Shown piece after piece: positions 41,238 to 49,328 of a stretch of DNA of 64,000 nucleotides (within the stretch, counting starts at the first letter, position 1; every line of letters starts with the position of its first letter). Origin of the DNA: Longimicrobiales bacterium (GTDB lineage: Bacteria > Gemmatimonadota > Gemmatimonadetes > Longimicrobiales > Gaopeijiaceae); contig JANQDZ010000006.1 of the NCBI GenBank assembly GCA_028278645.1, positions 1-64,000 of the forward strand, written 5' to 3'. Both the position numbers and the translations under genes were made by a program. The notes beneath the pieces are model-generated. The model was given only the letters and a program-made list of their open reading frames with translations. It did no database searches and was not told the origin of the DNA.

Positions 41238-41870
41238 CTAACCGTAGGTCTGCGCGGAGGGAAGGATGCCGAAGAACCCGACGAGGATCCGGTAGGTCAA
41301 GCCCCAAACGACCCTGCCGTTGATACGAAGGCACGGGAAGTCCCGACTACTGCCATCCGGGTAGTGGATCTCCACCGTGCTCTCTGAGCCAGGGCTCTGC
41401 AGCCGGGACAGTGGCACCCACAGGGTTTCGTCCACCTCGCTGCTGGCAACCCGGGCCTGGGTTTTCGACGGAACTCCGAATACAAATGGAAAGATGGTGA
41501 TGGGGGGGAGCCGGTGGGTGGCCGGGATCGTGGGTGCAAGGCGCCCCAAACGCACTGCCTCAGACTCCAAGGACAGTCCTACCTCCTCTTCGGTTTCCCG
41601 CATCGCGGTCTGGAGCAAAGAGAAATCGGAGGCATCTTTCCGGCCTCCAGGAAAAGCCATCTGACCAGACCAGGGATCCCCGTCGATCTCGGCCCGTTTG
41701 ATCAAGAGGACTTCCAACTCTGCCCCCTCCCGCAAGATCAGAGAAACGGCGGCGTGCACCCTTACGCCGTCCTCCTCCGGGATAGGTCCGAAGTTCTCCT
41801 CCAAGGTCTGGAGTCTAGTGTGAAGGATGTCGAATCGGGGGTCGGCTAGGCGGGATCGATGGCTGGACAT
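41238..41870 (-). CDS. NUDIX hydrolase, CoA pyrophosphatase (NudL-like)
   Basis: 210 residues. The CoA-motif block LLIKRAEIDGDPWSGQMAFP is followed by the NUDIX box FPGGRKDASDFSLLQTAMRE and TEEEVGL. The catalytic REtxEEvG half is intact, and the spacing GGRxDxxDxSLxxTAxRE is that of NudL enzymes. Expected reaction: CoA or its derivatives to phosphopantetheine and 3',5'-ADP. C-terminal WGLTYRILVGFFG is typical of the subfamily. Single gene with its own terminator. Confidence 0.9.
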   Translation of the reverse strand: MSSHRSRLADPRFDILHTRLQTLEENFGPIPEEDGVRVHAAVSLILREGAELEVLLIKRAEIDGDPWSGQMAFPGGRKDASDFSLLQTAMRETEEEVGLSLESEAVRLGRLAPTIPATHRLPPITIFPFVFGVPSKTQARVASSEVDETLWVPLSRLQSPGSESTVEIHYPDGSSRDFPCLRINGRVVWGLTYRILVGFFGILPSAQTYG

Positions 41871-41917
41871 GGCACCCCCTACCCCGTCCGGCCGGTGAGG
41901 TTCGCTGGGGCCGGATT

Positions 41918-43243
41918 CTACGGCGCTGGCGATCCCCTTTCCCCAGGTATGTCCACCCGAAACTTCACCACGGTTTGGACGTCCAACTCATCTCGAATGG
42001 TTCCCAGGACCCACTCGCGAGTGAAGATGGGATGAGGGTTCCTGCCCAGGCCGTCCGGTGCTCGAACGGCTCCCAGGTAGGTCCCGTCTTCATCGAATAC
42101 GTCAAATACGATGGGCTCTCTCCACTCGTCCGGGACGGCATCGGGATCAGAGGGATCATAGAACGGGTCTTCCACCCGTGATGCCGGTTGGTGGACCATG
42201 ACCCAGATGGTCCCGTCCTCGCCCGGGAAGAAGGTTCGGAGCGGCGGCTTCACATCGGGGATTGGCTCCCCGCTCCACCTCCAGGTGGGATCGGTGTACC
42301 GCATGTTTCGGATCTCCCGGGCCTCTTCCTCGGCTTTTTCCCCTCCTGTCACTGGAACCGGGGTGTACTCCTTTTGGATTCGGACGGCTGGGCCGTCCTC
42401 CTTGAGGAGCGTCAGGGTGTAGTCGGTGGTGATGCTGTGGATGAAATACCCCATGGGGCTGAGGGTGGCGTGCTCCTGAGGGCCGAACGGGACCAGGTTC
42501 ACACTCATACTGGTGGTGTTCCCCTCTTCGTCTTCCTGGCTGGCCATTATGGTCGGTTCCTCCCAGGGTAGGTCTGGGACCCTGAGGGTGTCCCCCGGAT
42601 TTCCATCTGGAAGGATTTGGACCAAGCCCATCTCCCAGTCCATTACGCTGGCATCGGGATCCAGTAACACCAGGGCGTGGGACCGGTCCTGCTGGTCCAC
42701 CACCATTCGACGAGAGGTGTTGAACCCACCACGGATCCGCCAGGTATCGAGGGCTTCTCCATCAGGGGAGTAAACCTGGATTCGTGCGTTCGATGGATCG
42801 CGGAGAACGATCCGTCCATCGGATAGGACGTTCAAGCCGCCGTCGGGTTCCAGGTACTCGCCAGGGCCCTCGCCCTTGCCTCCAAAGGTGGTCCGGTACG
42901 TTCCATCGGCGTTGTAAACCCTGAGGGCAGGGACCTGCCGGTCCATCACATAAATGGTCCCGTCATCGGCCATGGCCATGGATACCACCGAGCCGAAGAT
43001 GTACTCCTCCGGACCGTCGAAAACGCCGATGGAGACCTCCGGCACCAGGGTAGCCGTGTCCCTCCACACGCTCCCCGAAACCGTCCTGACCACGATGGTG
43101 TCTCCTATGGTGTCGTGAATCGCCTCCCATTCCGACGCCGACGAGCCCTGGCCGCCGGAAGAACAGGCTGAGCAGAGGAGAATGGAGGTGAGGATGGTCG
43201 CGGCGAAGACGGCTGTGCGAAAAGAAGGAGAGTAGGGCCTCAT
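41918..43243 (-). CDS. lipoprotein beta-propeller (6-bladed, NHL-like)
   Basis: 441 residues with a lipobox (ILLCSACSSG). The mature part shows repeated blades with phrases such as MAMADDGTIYVMDRQVPALR, VYNADGTYRTTFGGKGEGPG, VLSDGRIVLRDPSNARIQVY and FPGEDGTIWVMVHQPASR, the style of NHL/6-bladed propellers widely found in Bacteroidota and Gemmatimonadota exported proteins. No catalytic residues are evident, so a binding or scaffold role is likely. Confidence 0.8.
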   Translation of the reverse strand: MRPYSPSFRTAVFAATILTSILLCSACSSGGQGSSASEWEAIHDTIGDTIVVRTVSGSVWRDTATLVPEVSIGVFDGPEEYIFGSVVSMAMADDGTIYVMDRQVPALRVYNADGTYRTTFGGKGEGPGEYLEPDGGLNVLSDGRIVLRDPSNARIQVYSPDGEALDTWRIRGGFNTSRRMVVDQQDRSHALVLLDPDASVMDWEMGLVQILPDGNPGDTLRVPDLPWEEPTIMASQEDEEGNTTSMSVNLVPFGPQEHATLSPMGYFIHSITTDYTLTLLKEDGPAVRIQKEYTPVPVTGGEKAEEEAREIRNMRYTDPTWRWSGEPIPDVKPPLRTFFPGEDGTIWVMVHQPASRVEDPFYDPSDPDAVPDEWREPIVFDVFDEDGTYLGAVRAPDGLGRNPHPIFTREWVLGTIRDELDVQTVVKFRVDIPGERGSPAP

Positions 43244-43357
43244 CTCGGGCCTCCAAAGGTCGTGCCGGGTCAGGTAGATCGTGCTCTTCGGGGATTAGAT
43301 GCCCTGAGGCGGTGCAGGGTTGGGCGTTGGATGGGAAGGGGGGAGGGTCCAGAGGTC

Positions 43358-44038
43358 CTAAACTCCCCGGTCGTCAGGGTCCCAGATGTACTTGTGGAGT
43401 TGGAGTTGAAGGCGGACGGGAAGACCATCCGCCAAGACCCACCCAGAAAGCTGCCGGAGGTCAGGACCGGACCAAACGGGAGACAGAAGGATGGCCTTCA
43501 AAGAGCCATCCAAAACCCGCTCGTCCAAGCCTTTGTCACGGATCACCCCGGTGGACCATTCGTAGTCCCGGCTATCGGCCAGGACAAACTTCACCTCGTC
43601 CCGCTCCGTGAGGTGGTCCAGGTTTGACCAGAGGTTCTTTTCCTCCTCTCCTGACCCGGGGCACTTCAGGTCCATGATCTTGTGGGCCCGAGGGTCCAGC
43701 GGGCTCACGTCCACAGCCCCGGAGGTTTCCACGAGAACGGTATAACCTTCGTCCAAGAGGTCGGTGGCCAGTCGAAAGGCGTTGGCGTGGATGAGGGGTT
43801 CACCACCGGTGATCTCCACCAGCCGACATCCGATCTCGTCCACCTCCTCGAGGATGGACGAAAGGAGTCGCTTCTCGCCACCGTGGAACGCGTACTCCGT
43901 GTCACACCAGACACATCGCAGGGGGCATCCGGTGAGACGGACGAAGGTACAGGGGAGGCCGGCCCAGGTGGACTCTCCCTGGATGGAGTGAAAGATCTCC
44001 GTGACGCGCAGGTACTCCTGTGCCTTGGCCGCACCCAT
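43358..44038 (-). CDS. queE: 7-carboxy-7-deazaguanine synthase
   Basis: 226 residues, a radical-SAM enzyme that converts 6-carboxytetrahydropterin to 7-carboxy-7-deazaguanine on the way to queuosine. IFHSIQGES near residue 20, VRLTGCPLRCVWCDTEYAF with the Fe-S motif Cys38-x3-Cys42-x2-Cys45, VEITGGEPLIH for SAM and VETSGAVDV. Length fits. queC, queD and queF are not in the window; queG is 8 kb away. Confidence 0.93.
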   Translation of the reverse strand: MGAAKAQEYLRVTEIFHSIQGESTWAGLPCTFVRLTGCPLRCVWCDTEYAFHGGEKRLLSSILEEVDEIGCRLVEITGGEPLIHANAFRLATDLLDEGYTVLVETSGAVDVSPLDPRAHKIMDLKCPGSGEEEKNLWSNLDHLTERDEVKFVLADSRDYEWSTGVIRDKGLDERVLDGSLKAILLSPVWSGPDLRQLSGWVLADGLPVRLQLQLHKYIWDPDDRGV

Positions 44039-44052
44039 TTCGCTACACCCTT

Positions 44053-45015
44053 CTAACCCGATCTGGCGCCCTTCTTGGGCTGGGGCCAGAGAAAGCCCAA
44101 GGGAGACTCCCGGATCACGCTGCCGGCGAAGAAGAGCATGTTGGCGGGGCGCTCGGCCAGGCGACGCATGAGGTAGGGATACCAGGACTCACCGAACGGA
44201 ACGTAAACCCGAACGTTGTACCCTTTGGATTTGAGGTCCTGTTGCAGGTCTCGGCGGACCCCGTGTAGCATCTGGAACTCGAAGCGCTCCGATCCGATTC
44301 CCTCTTTTTCCACGAACTCCAGGAGTTCTTTTATGATCTCGTCATCGTGTGTGGCTAGGGCCGGATAGTTCCCATCAGACAGTAGGGCTTTGCCCACCTC
44401 CACATAGTTCCGATCTACCGTTTCTTTTTCCTGGAAGGCCACGTCCGGTGGCTCGGCGTAGGCCCCTTTGCACAGGCGGACCCGCACGCCTAGTTCATTC
44501 ATTCGAAGGGCGTCGTCCATGGTGCGGAGTAGGTAGGACTGGAGGACCGTGCCCATGTTTCGGTAGCCCTCCTCCCAGAGTTCCTCGAAGGGGTCCAGGG
44601 TGGCCTGCGTCCAGTCGGAGGATTCCATATCCCATCGGATGAAGATGTCGTGCTCCTTCGCGCGATCCATGATCAGGCGGAGGTTGTCTTTGAAAAACTC
44701 ATTCCCAATCTCCAGGCCGACCTGGGTCGGCTTCACCGAGATGTTGCCGTCCAGGTTCTTCTCGATGATCCCGTCCAGGATCTGCAGATAGGCCTCCACG
44801 GCGTCCTTTGCCGTCCGCTCGTCGTGTTCCGCCTCGCCCAGATAGTTGCCGGTGACCGAAAGCTCGATGGCATTGGCTTCGGCCGCGGCCCGCAGGAAGT
44901 CCGAAACGGCTTCCCCGGGTACAAAACGTCGGCTCATTCGACGGAGAGGGGTTTTGGTTACTACGGCCTTCGCTGAGTTGGATTCGCTCAAGAATATCAA
45001 AGTTTTTCTTAGCAT
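44053..45015 (-). CDS. proline dehydrogenase (FAD, stand-alone PutB-type)
   Basis: 320 residues, oxidises L-proline to pyrroline-5-carboxylate. TIM-barrel signatures: GNISVKPTQVGLEI, RWDMESSDWTQATLDPFEEL, GTVLQSYLLRTMDDAL, VRLCKGAYAEPPDVAFQEK, FEFQMLHGVRRD and the C-terminal RVYVPFGESWYPYLMRRLAE. No aldehyde-dehydrogenase part, so the next step must be done by another enzyme. The ATG overlaps the stop of the upstream small gene (TGATG), so translation is coupled. Ends 15 bases before queE on the same strand, so queE may share the transcript. Confidence 0.92.
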   Translation of the reverse strand: MLRKTLIFLSESNSAKAVVTKTPLRRMSRRFVPGEAVSDFLRAAAEANAIELSVTGNYLGEAEHDERTAKDAVEAYLQILDGIIEKNLDGNISVKPTQVGLEIGNEFFKDNLRLIMDRAKEHDIFIRWDMESSDWTQATLDPFEELWEEGYRNMGTVLQSYLLRTMDDALRMNELGVRVRLCKGAYAEPPDVAFQEKETVDRNYVEVGKALLSDGNYPALATHDDEIIKELLEFVEKEGIGSERFEFQMLHGVRRDLQQDLKSKGYNVRVYVPFGESWYPYLMRRLAERPANMLFFAGSVIRESPLGFLWPQPKKGARSG

Positions 45016-45389
45016 CAGTCGGTCTCTTGCTGTGCTTGCCGGATAGCCTTGCTCAGGAGGTCGTTGACTTCCAGAAGGGTCAACGCTTCCAACTGGGCTG
45101 CCACGTCTTCACGGGTGGGGCCGTGGAAGAGGAGGGGGGTTTCCAGGTGTCCCACGATGCCGGCGCCGGTGTCTGCCCATCGTGGGAACACGAGATACCC
45201 TGAGAAGGGTGAGGCGAGATCGGGCATCTTCTCGACCTCAACCGACACCGTGTAGGGGTGCCCGTCGTCCCCCTCAAAAGCCGGGGGACGGTTGTGGTGG
45301 CTCAGGTATCCCCCCAGGGTGCCGTCGGCTGTTGGTTGGCCTTCCGGTGCACCCTGATCGAGGGGGATCGGGCCGGACGTCTCGGACAT
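45015..45389 (-). CDS. small soluble protein coupled to proline dehydrogenase
   Basis: 124 residues: acidic N-terminus, a beta-rich middle (GHPYTVSVEVEKMPDLASPF, GYLVFPRWADTGAGIVGHLE) and a helix near the end (TREDVAAQLEALTLLEVNDL). No signal peptide. The stop and the next start share bases (TGATG). No domain recognised; it may stabilise or regulate the dehydrogenase (inference from coupling only). Confidence 0.65.
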   Translation of the reverse strand: MSETSGPIPLDQGAPEGQPTADGTLGGYLSHHNRPPAFEGDDGHPYTVSVEVEKMPDLASPFSGYLVFPRWADTGAGIVGHLETPLLFHGPTREDVAAQLEALTLLEVNDLLSKAIRQAQQETD

Positions 45390-45459
45390 TCTCCTCCAGA
45401 GGTTTCATCGTCCATTTTTTGACGGAAACAAGGTAGAGGAGGGGTTGCTGGAAGGCCAT

Positions 45460-45539
45460 GGGAAGAATCCTGATCGGAAAGGGGGGTGCGGCCGTGGCGC
45501 TCGTAACGCGGCTCGCCCCCCTTTCCGATCAGGCTTCCC
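45460..45539. repeat. 80-bp palindromic element (short copy of the 30.6-kb element)
   Basis: Perfect 18-base arms at 45469-45486 and 45516-45533 (left begins CCTGATCGG), extended outwards by GGGAAG (45460) with CTTCCC (45534) after a three-base bulge. The inside (GGGGGTGCGGCC at 45482, CGTAACGCGGCTCGCCCCC at 45502) matches the long copy at 30663 and 30885 exactly on the left arm and with one change on the right. It lies in the 250-base gap between divergent genes at 45389 and 45643, upstream of both. Confidence 0.75.
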
Positions 45540-45642
45540 AGGTTGTCCTCCCCGACCCGGGCCGGTACTCTAGCGCCGTTCCACCGACATGGATCTGTAG
45601 GCACACGGGGAGACGTCCGGGATCACGGGTCAGGAGAATGAA

Positions 45643-46668
45643 ATGAAAGCTGCAATCTTCGCCGAGTTTGGCGGTCCGCAAGTGGTCCACCTAGACGATG
45701 TGCCGGTGCCCGATCCCGGGCCTGGAGACGTTCGAATCGCGGTCCGGGCGGCAGCCATGAACCACTTGGACCTATGGGTACGTCGGGGCCTTCCCTTCGA
45801 GATCATCATGCCCCACATCGGGGGCTCTGACATTTCGGGGGTGGTTGAGGGGGTGGGGCCGGGGGTTTCAGGCGTGCAACCCGGAACCCGTGTGGTTGTG
45901 GACCCGTCCCTGGACTACGGGTGGTATGACGAAGCCCCGTCAGGCCCAGCGCTCCCCGCCAAAGATATGCGCCTCATCGGTGAGCACACTCAGGGTGGGT
46001 TCGCCGAGTACTGCGTAGTTCCGGCTGAAAACCTGGTGGAAGTGCCAGATTCGGTTTCCTTCGAAGTCGCGGCGGCGGCCAGCCTGGTTGGGGTGACGGC
46101 GTGGCGAGCCCTGATGGTCCGGGGCGGCCTCATGGCCGGGGAGAAGGTGTTGATCACGGGAGCTTCCGGGGGCGTGTCCACTATCGCCATCCAGATGGCA
46201 AAGCTTGCTGGTGCCGAGGTATTTGCCGTTACCAGTGGGCAGGGGAACGTAGCCAAAGCCAGAGAACTTGGGGCCGACGTTGTATACGACCGCGACGAAG
46301 TGGAATGGGGCCGGGAAGTGTTCAGGGATACGGGAATGAGGGGGGTGGACCTGGTCCTGGACTCGGTCGGGGAGGCCATCTGGCCCGCCTGCATCAGGGC
46401 CCTCGCTGTTGGGGGACGGCTCGTAACCATAGGGGCCACCACCGGGGCCGCCGGCTCCACAGAGATCCGCCTGGTGTTCTGGAGGCAACTGTCCATTCTG
46501 GGGTCCACCATGGGGAATCCGGCCGACTATAGGAATGCCATGAACCTTGTCTTCCAGGGAAGAGTCGAACCGGTCATTCATTCGGTTCTACCCCTCGAAG
46601 ACGCCCGAAAGGCCCATGAAATGCTGGAGGCCGGCGAGGTGTTCGGAAAAATCGTCCTGACACCATAG
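45643..46668 (+). CDS. MDR-family NADPH-dependent oxidoreductase (quinone-reductase/zinc-ADH type)
   Basis: 341 residues. The N-terminal GroES-like domain (VRIAVRAAAMNHLDLWVRRG, GSDISGVVEGVGPGVSGVQP) and the Rossmann part (AAAASLVGVTAWRALMVRG, LITGASGGVSTIAIQMAKLA) are complete. The structural-zinc loop that normally has four cysteines reads DPSLDYGWYDEAPSGPALPA with none, and the catalytic-zinc Cys is Asn, so zinc is not expected; reduction of a quinone or enone by NADPH is likelier than alcohol oxidation. Single plus-strand gene. Confidence 0.88.
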   Translation: MKAAIFAEFGGPQVVHLDDVPVPDPGPGDVRIAVRAAAMNHLDLWVRRGLPFEIIMPHIGGSDISGVVEGVGPGVSGVQPGTRVVVDPSLDYGWYDEAPSGPALPAKDMRLIGEHTQGGFAEYCVVPAENLVEVPDSVSFEVAAAASLVGVTAWRALMVRGGLMAGEKVLITGASGGVSTIAIQMAKLAGAEVFAVTSGQGNVAKARELGADVVYDRDEVEWGREVFRDTGMRGVDLVLDSVGEAIWPACIRALAVGGRLVTIGATTGAAGSTEIRLVFWRQLSILGSTMGNPADYRNAMNLVFQGRVEPVIHSVLPLEDARKAHEMLEAGEVFGKIVLTP

Positions 46669-46738
46669 CGAGAGTGGGCTTAGGCCGTTGCGGGAGCGGC
46701 CAATCAGCGTAGCGGGTAGGGGAGCGAGGAGTGTTCGC

Positions 46739-47062
46739 ATGGATTTAAAAGAAGCCCAAGCCAGGGTAGACGCCTGGATTTCTCAATTCGAAGAGGGGTA
46801 CTGGCCCCCCATGGACAACCTGGCTCGCCTGATGGAGGAAGTGGGGGAGTTGGCCAGGGAGTTGAACCATCTTTACGGGTCAAAACCAAAAAAGCCGGAG
46901 GAGCCGGAACAGGATCTGGCGATGGAGCTGGCCGACGTCCTGTTTGTCCTCCTAATCATTGCCAACGAGCAAAATATCGACCTGGACCAGGCCCTCTCAA
47001 GGGTCCTGGAGAAGTACAAGGCGCGAGATAGCTTCAGGTGGGCGAGAAAGGATCAGGCTTGA
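46739..47062 (+). CDS. MazG-like nucleotide pyrophosphohydrolase
   Basis: 107 residues from the ATG at 46739 (GGAGCGAGGAG upstream). All-alpha NTP-PPase motif: LARLMEEVGELARELNH (EExxE) and LAMELADVLFVLLIIANEQN (ExxD). Members hydrolyse NTPs or dNTPs to monophosphates, a house-cleaning role. Single domain, shorter than E. coli MazG. Confidence 0.85.
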   Translation: MDLKEAQARVDAWISQFEEGYWPPMDNLARLMEEVGELARELNHLYGSKPKKPEEPEQDLAMELADVLFVLLIIANEQNIDLDQALSRVLEKYKARDSFRWARKDQA

Positions 47063-47178
47063 GGAAACGGCCCGATTGGGCCATGGTTCACCCTCGCCGG
47101 TCTTCCCACACAGTTCTTTTTCAGCTGTGGCCGGGCCTTTATACGGGGCCGGCATCGCCATCCAACCAAGGATCATTC

Positions 47179-48525
47179 ATGTCCGATAGGATCGAAAGTC
47201 CCCTGTTCAAGGTCCTCAAGAAGGTGATTCCGGTTGAGCGCGATGAGTGGGCGCCGGTGCTACTGGCCACGGCCTACGGCTTCTGTATTCTCCTCAGTTA
47301 CTACATTTTGCGCCCGGTCCGGGACGAGATCAGCGCGGAAGACCGCGGGAACCTCCAGATTCTCTGGACGGCTGTGTTCTTCGTCATGGTGCTGGCTGTA
47401 CCCCTTTACTCCTCCATCGTCTCTCGCTTCTCCCGGGGAGTCTTCATTCCCCTGGCCAACCGGTTCTTCGCGTTCAATCTGGTCCTCTTTTACGGTGCCC
47501 TGGAGTTCCTTCCCCTCACGGCCCGTCCCTGGATCGACAGGGTCTTTTATGTGTGGACCAGTGTCTTCGCCCTCTTCGTGGTCACGGTTTTCTGGGGCTT
47601 CATCGTGGACCTGTTCCGAAACCGTCAGGGGAAGAGGGTTTTTGGCTTCATCGCCATGGGGTCCTCGGCAGGAGGGCTCGTTGGGTCGCTGGTGGTTACG
47701 CTCCTGGCTACCAGAGTCGAGACCTTCGTACTCCTGCTCATCGCCATCCTCCCCCTGGAGATCGCGGCTTGGTTCGCCTGGTTCCTCCACCGCCGAGCAG
47801 GGGAAGGCCAGCAGACGCTGAGGGTGGAGAAGGAGAGAGTTCCCGGGAATGCTTGGTCGGGCATCAAGCTGCTGGCGAAATCCCCGTATCTCCTCACCAT
47901 CGGGGCCTTCATTTTCCTGATGACCTACGCGTCGACGGTCCTCTATTTCCACCAGGGTACGCTGGTTCGGGACTTCATCCCCGATCGTGGAGCAAGGACG
48001 GAGTTCTACGGTTGGCTGGACTTTTGGACCAACGGCCTCACCCTCTTCGTCCAGACTTTTGTCGCGGCCCACGTATTGAAGTGGCTGCGGATAGGAATGG
48101 CACTGGCCGTCGTACCAGGCATCGCATTCTTGGGTTATCTGGGCCTAGGACTTTATCCCACCCTCATGGTCGTAGCCGTCTTCAGTGTCTTCTACCGTGC
48201 GGGCCGTTACTCCATCGCGCGCCCAGCACGGGAGGTCCTGTTCACAGTTGTGGACCGGGAAGAGCGGTATAAGTCCAAGGCTTTCATCGATGCCGCCATC
48301 TATCGGGGTGGGGACCTGGTGAATGGGTGGGTGATCACCGGCCTGGAGCTGATCGGTCTCACACTGGCCGGAATCGCCTTCGTGGCTGTACCGGTGATGG
48401 GGGTTTGGATGGCGGTTGGGTTCTATCTGGGACGGTCTCAGGAGGAGCGGAGCCGGTCCTGGGACGCAAAAGAGCCGGCCCCCACAGGATCGGGAGCCGG
48501 TCCGGAAACTTGGAGGACCCCTTGA
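47179..48525 (+). CDS. ATP/ADP-antiporter-like membrane carrier (MFS-related)
   Basis: 448 residues from the ATG at 47179; the frame is open further upstream but without protein character. About twelve helices. The opening VLLATAYGFCILLSYYILRP followed by VRDEISAEDRGNL, and SRFSRGVFIPLANRFFAFNL, are the features of the NTP/NDP exchange (TLC-like) transporter group found in free-living bacteria as well as obligate intracellular ones. Substrate here unknown. Later motifs ARPAREVLFTVVDREERYKS and AIYRGGDLVNGW are also characteristic. Confidence 0.82.
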   Translation: MSDRIESPLFKVLKKVIPVERDEWAPVLLATAYGFCILLSYYILRPVRDEISAEDRGNLQILWTAVFFVMVLAVPLYSSIVSRFSRGVFIPLANRFFAFNLVLFYGALEFLPLTARPWIDRVFYVWTSVFALFVVTVFWGFIVDLFRNRQGKRVFGFIAMGSSAGGLVGSLVVTLLATRVETFVLLLIAILPLEIAAWFAWFLHRRAGEGQQTLRVEKERVPGNAWSGIKLLAKSPYLLTIGAFIFLMTYASTVLYFHQGTLVRDFIPDRGARTEFYGWLDFWTNGLTLFVQTFVAAHVLKWLRIGMALAVVPGIAFLGYLGLGLYPTLMVVAVFSVFYRAGRYSIARPAREVLFTVVDREERYKSKAFIDAAIYRGGDLVNGWVITGLELIGLTLAGIAFVAVPVMGVWMAVGFYLGRSQEERSRSWDAKEPAPTGSGAGPETWRTP

Positions 48526-48565
48526 TGTCGTAGGAGGGTTACTAGCCCCCTCCCAGGAAGAGGCC

Positions 48566-49228
48566 CTATTTGAACGGGATCTTCAGCCCCAGGCTTAAAA
48601 TGGGCCAATACTTGAGGTAACCCCCTGCATCGTCCTCGATGCTCTGAGCCTCGTCGGCCAGGTCTTGTTGGAGGCCGGGCACTGAGGCCAGCGCGCCGTC
48701 GGCGGTGAGGGATACGTCAGCCTCGCCCACAAAAGCCACGCCGAAGTCGATAAAGAACCCGAACCCCCCCTGGGTGTGGTTTCCGAAGCCCAATCCGACG
48801 AAGGGGGCGGTGGACTTGGTGGAGATCACGCCATGGAGAGTGCCCGCCTCGGTGTACTCCGTATCCCCGATCTCCACGCCGCCCGCCTGGGAGATGTCAC
48901 CGGAGGTTGTCTCGAAGTCGCCGTCCCGAAACATGATCCCGGCCATTAAGCGGAAGGTGCCCCCCAGGGGGTACACGTCGATGCCCAGGGTCCCGGTCAT
49001 GGACGGTGGGCTGACGGTGTAATCGACGTCGTCAAACTCGCCGTCATATTCGTAGAAGAACGATCCCAGACCGCCCCGGACCGCGAAGTTTTCGGAAAAA
49101 CTCACCGCCGCTTCTGCACCGAATCCCAAGGTCCCGGCCCTGGCTCCTATGCCGAATCCTTGAGCGCAGAGGGTTGAGGGTAAAAGGAGGGCCACAAAGA
49201 GGAGGAGGGCGCTTGCGCGTGCTTTCAT
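48566..49228 (-). CDS. outer-membrane beta-barrel protein
   Basis: 220 residues: signal peptide (ALLLFVALLLPSTLCAQ), then amphipathic strands (GFGIGARAGTLGFGAEAAVS, FRLMAGIMFRDGDF, GFGFFIDFGVAFVGEADVSL) and a terminal YWPILSLGLKIPFK whose last residue is a basic one after Phe. Fits an 8- to 10-strand barrel (OmpW/OmpA type). Convergent with the transporter gene, 40 bases apart. Confidence 0.8.
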   Translation of the reverse strand: MKARASALLLFVALLLPSTLCAQGFGIGARAGTLGFGAEAAVSFSENFAVRGGLGSFFYEYDGEFDDVDYTVSPPSMTGTLGIDVYPLGGTFRLMAGIMFRDGDFETTSGDISQAGGVEIGDTEYTEAGTLHGVISTKSTAPFVGLGFGNHTQGGFGFFIDFGVAFVGEADVSLTADGALASVPGLQQDLADEAQSIEDDAGGYLKYWPILSLGLKIPFK

Positions 49229-49328
49229 CGGGTTTCATCCGCGTCGAGGTGATCTGGAAGTCCAGCCCGGCAGGCCTGCACAAACAGGGCTTCCGGTACC
49301 CGTCTGTGACAAGATAGGCCTGAGGAAT

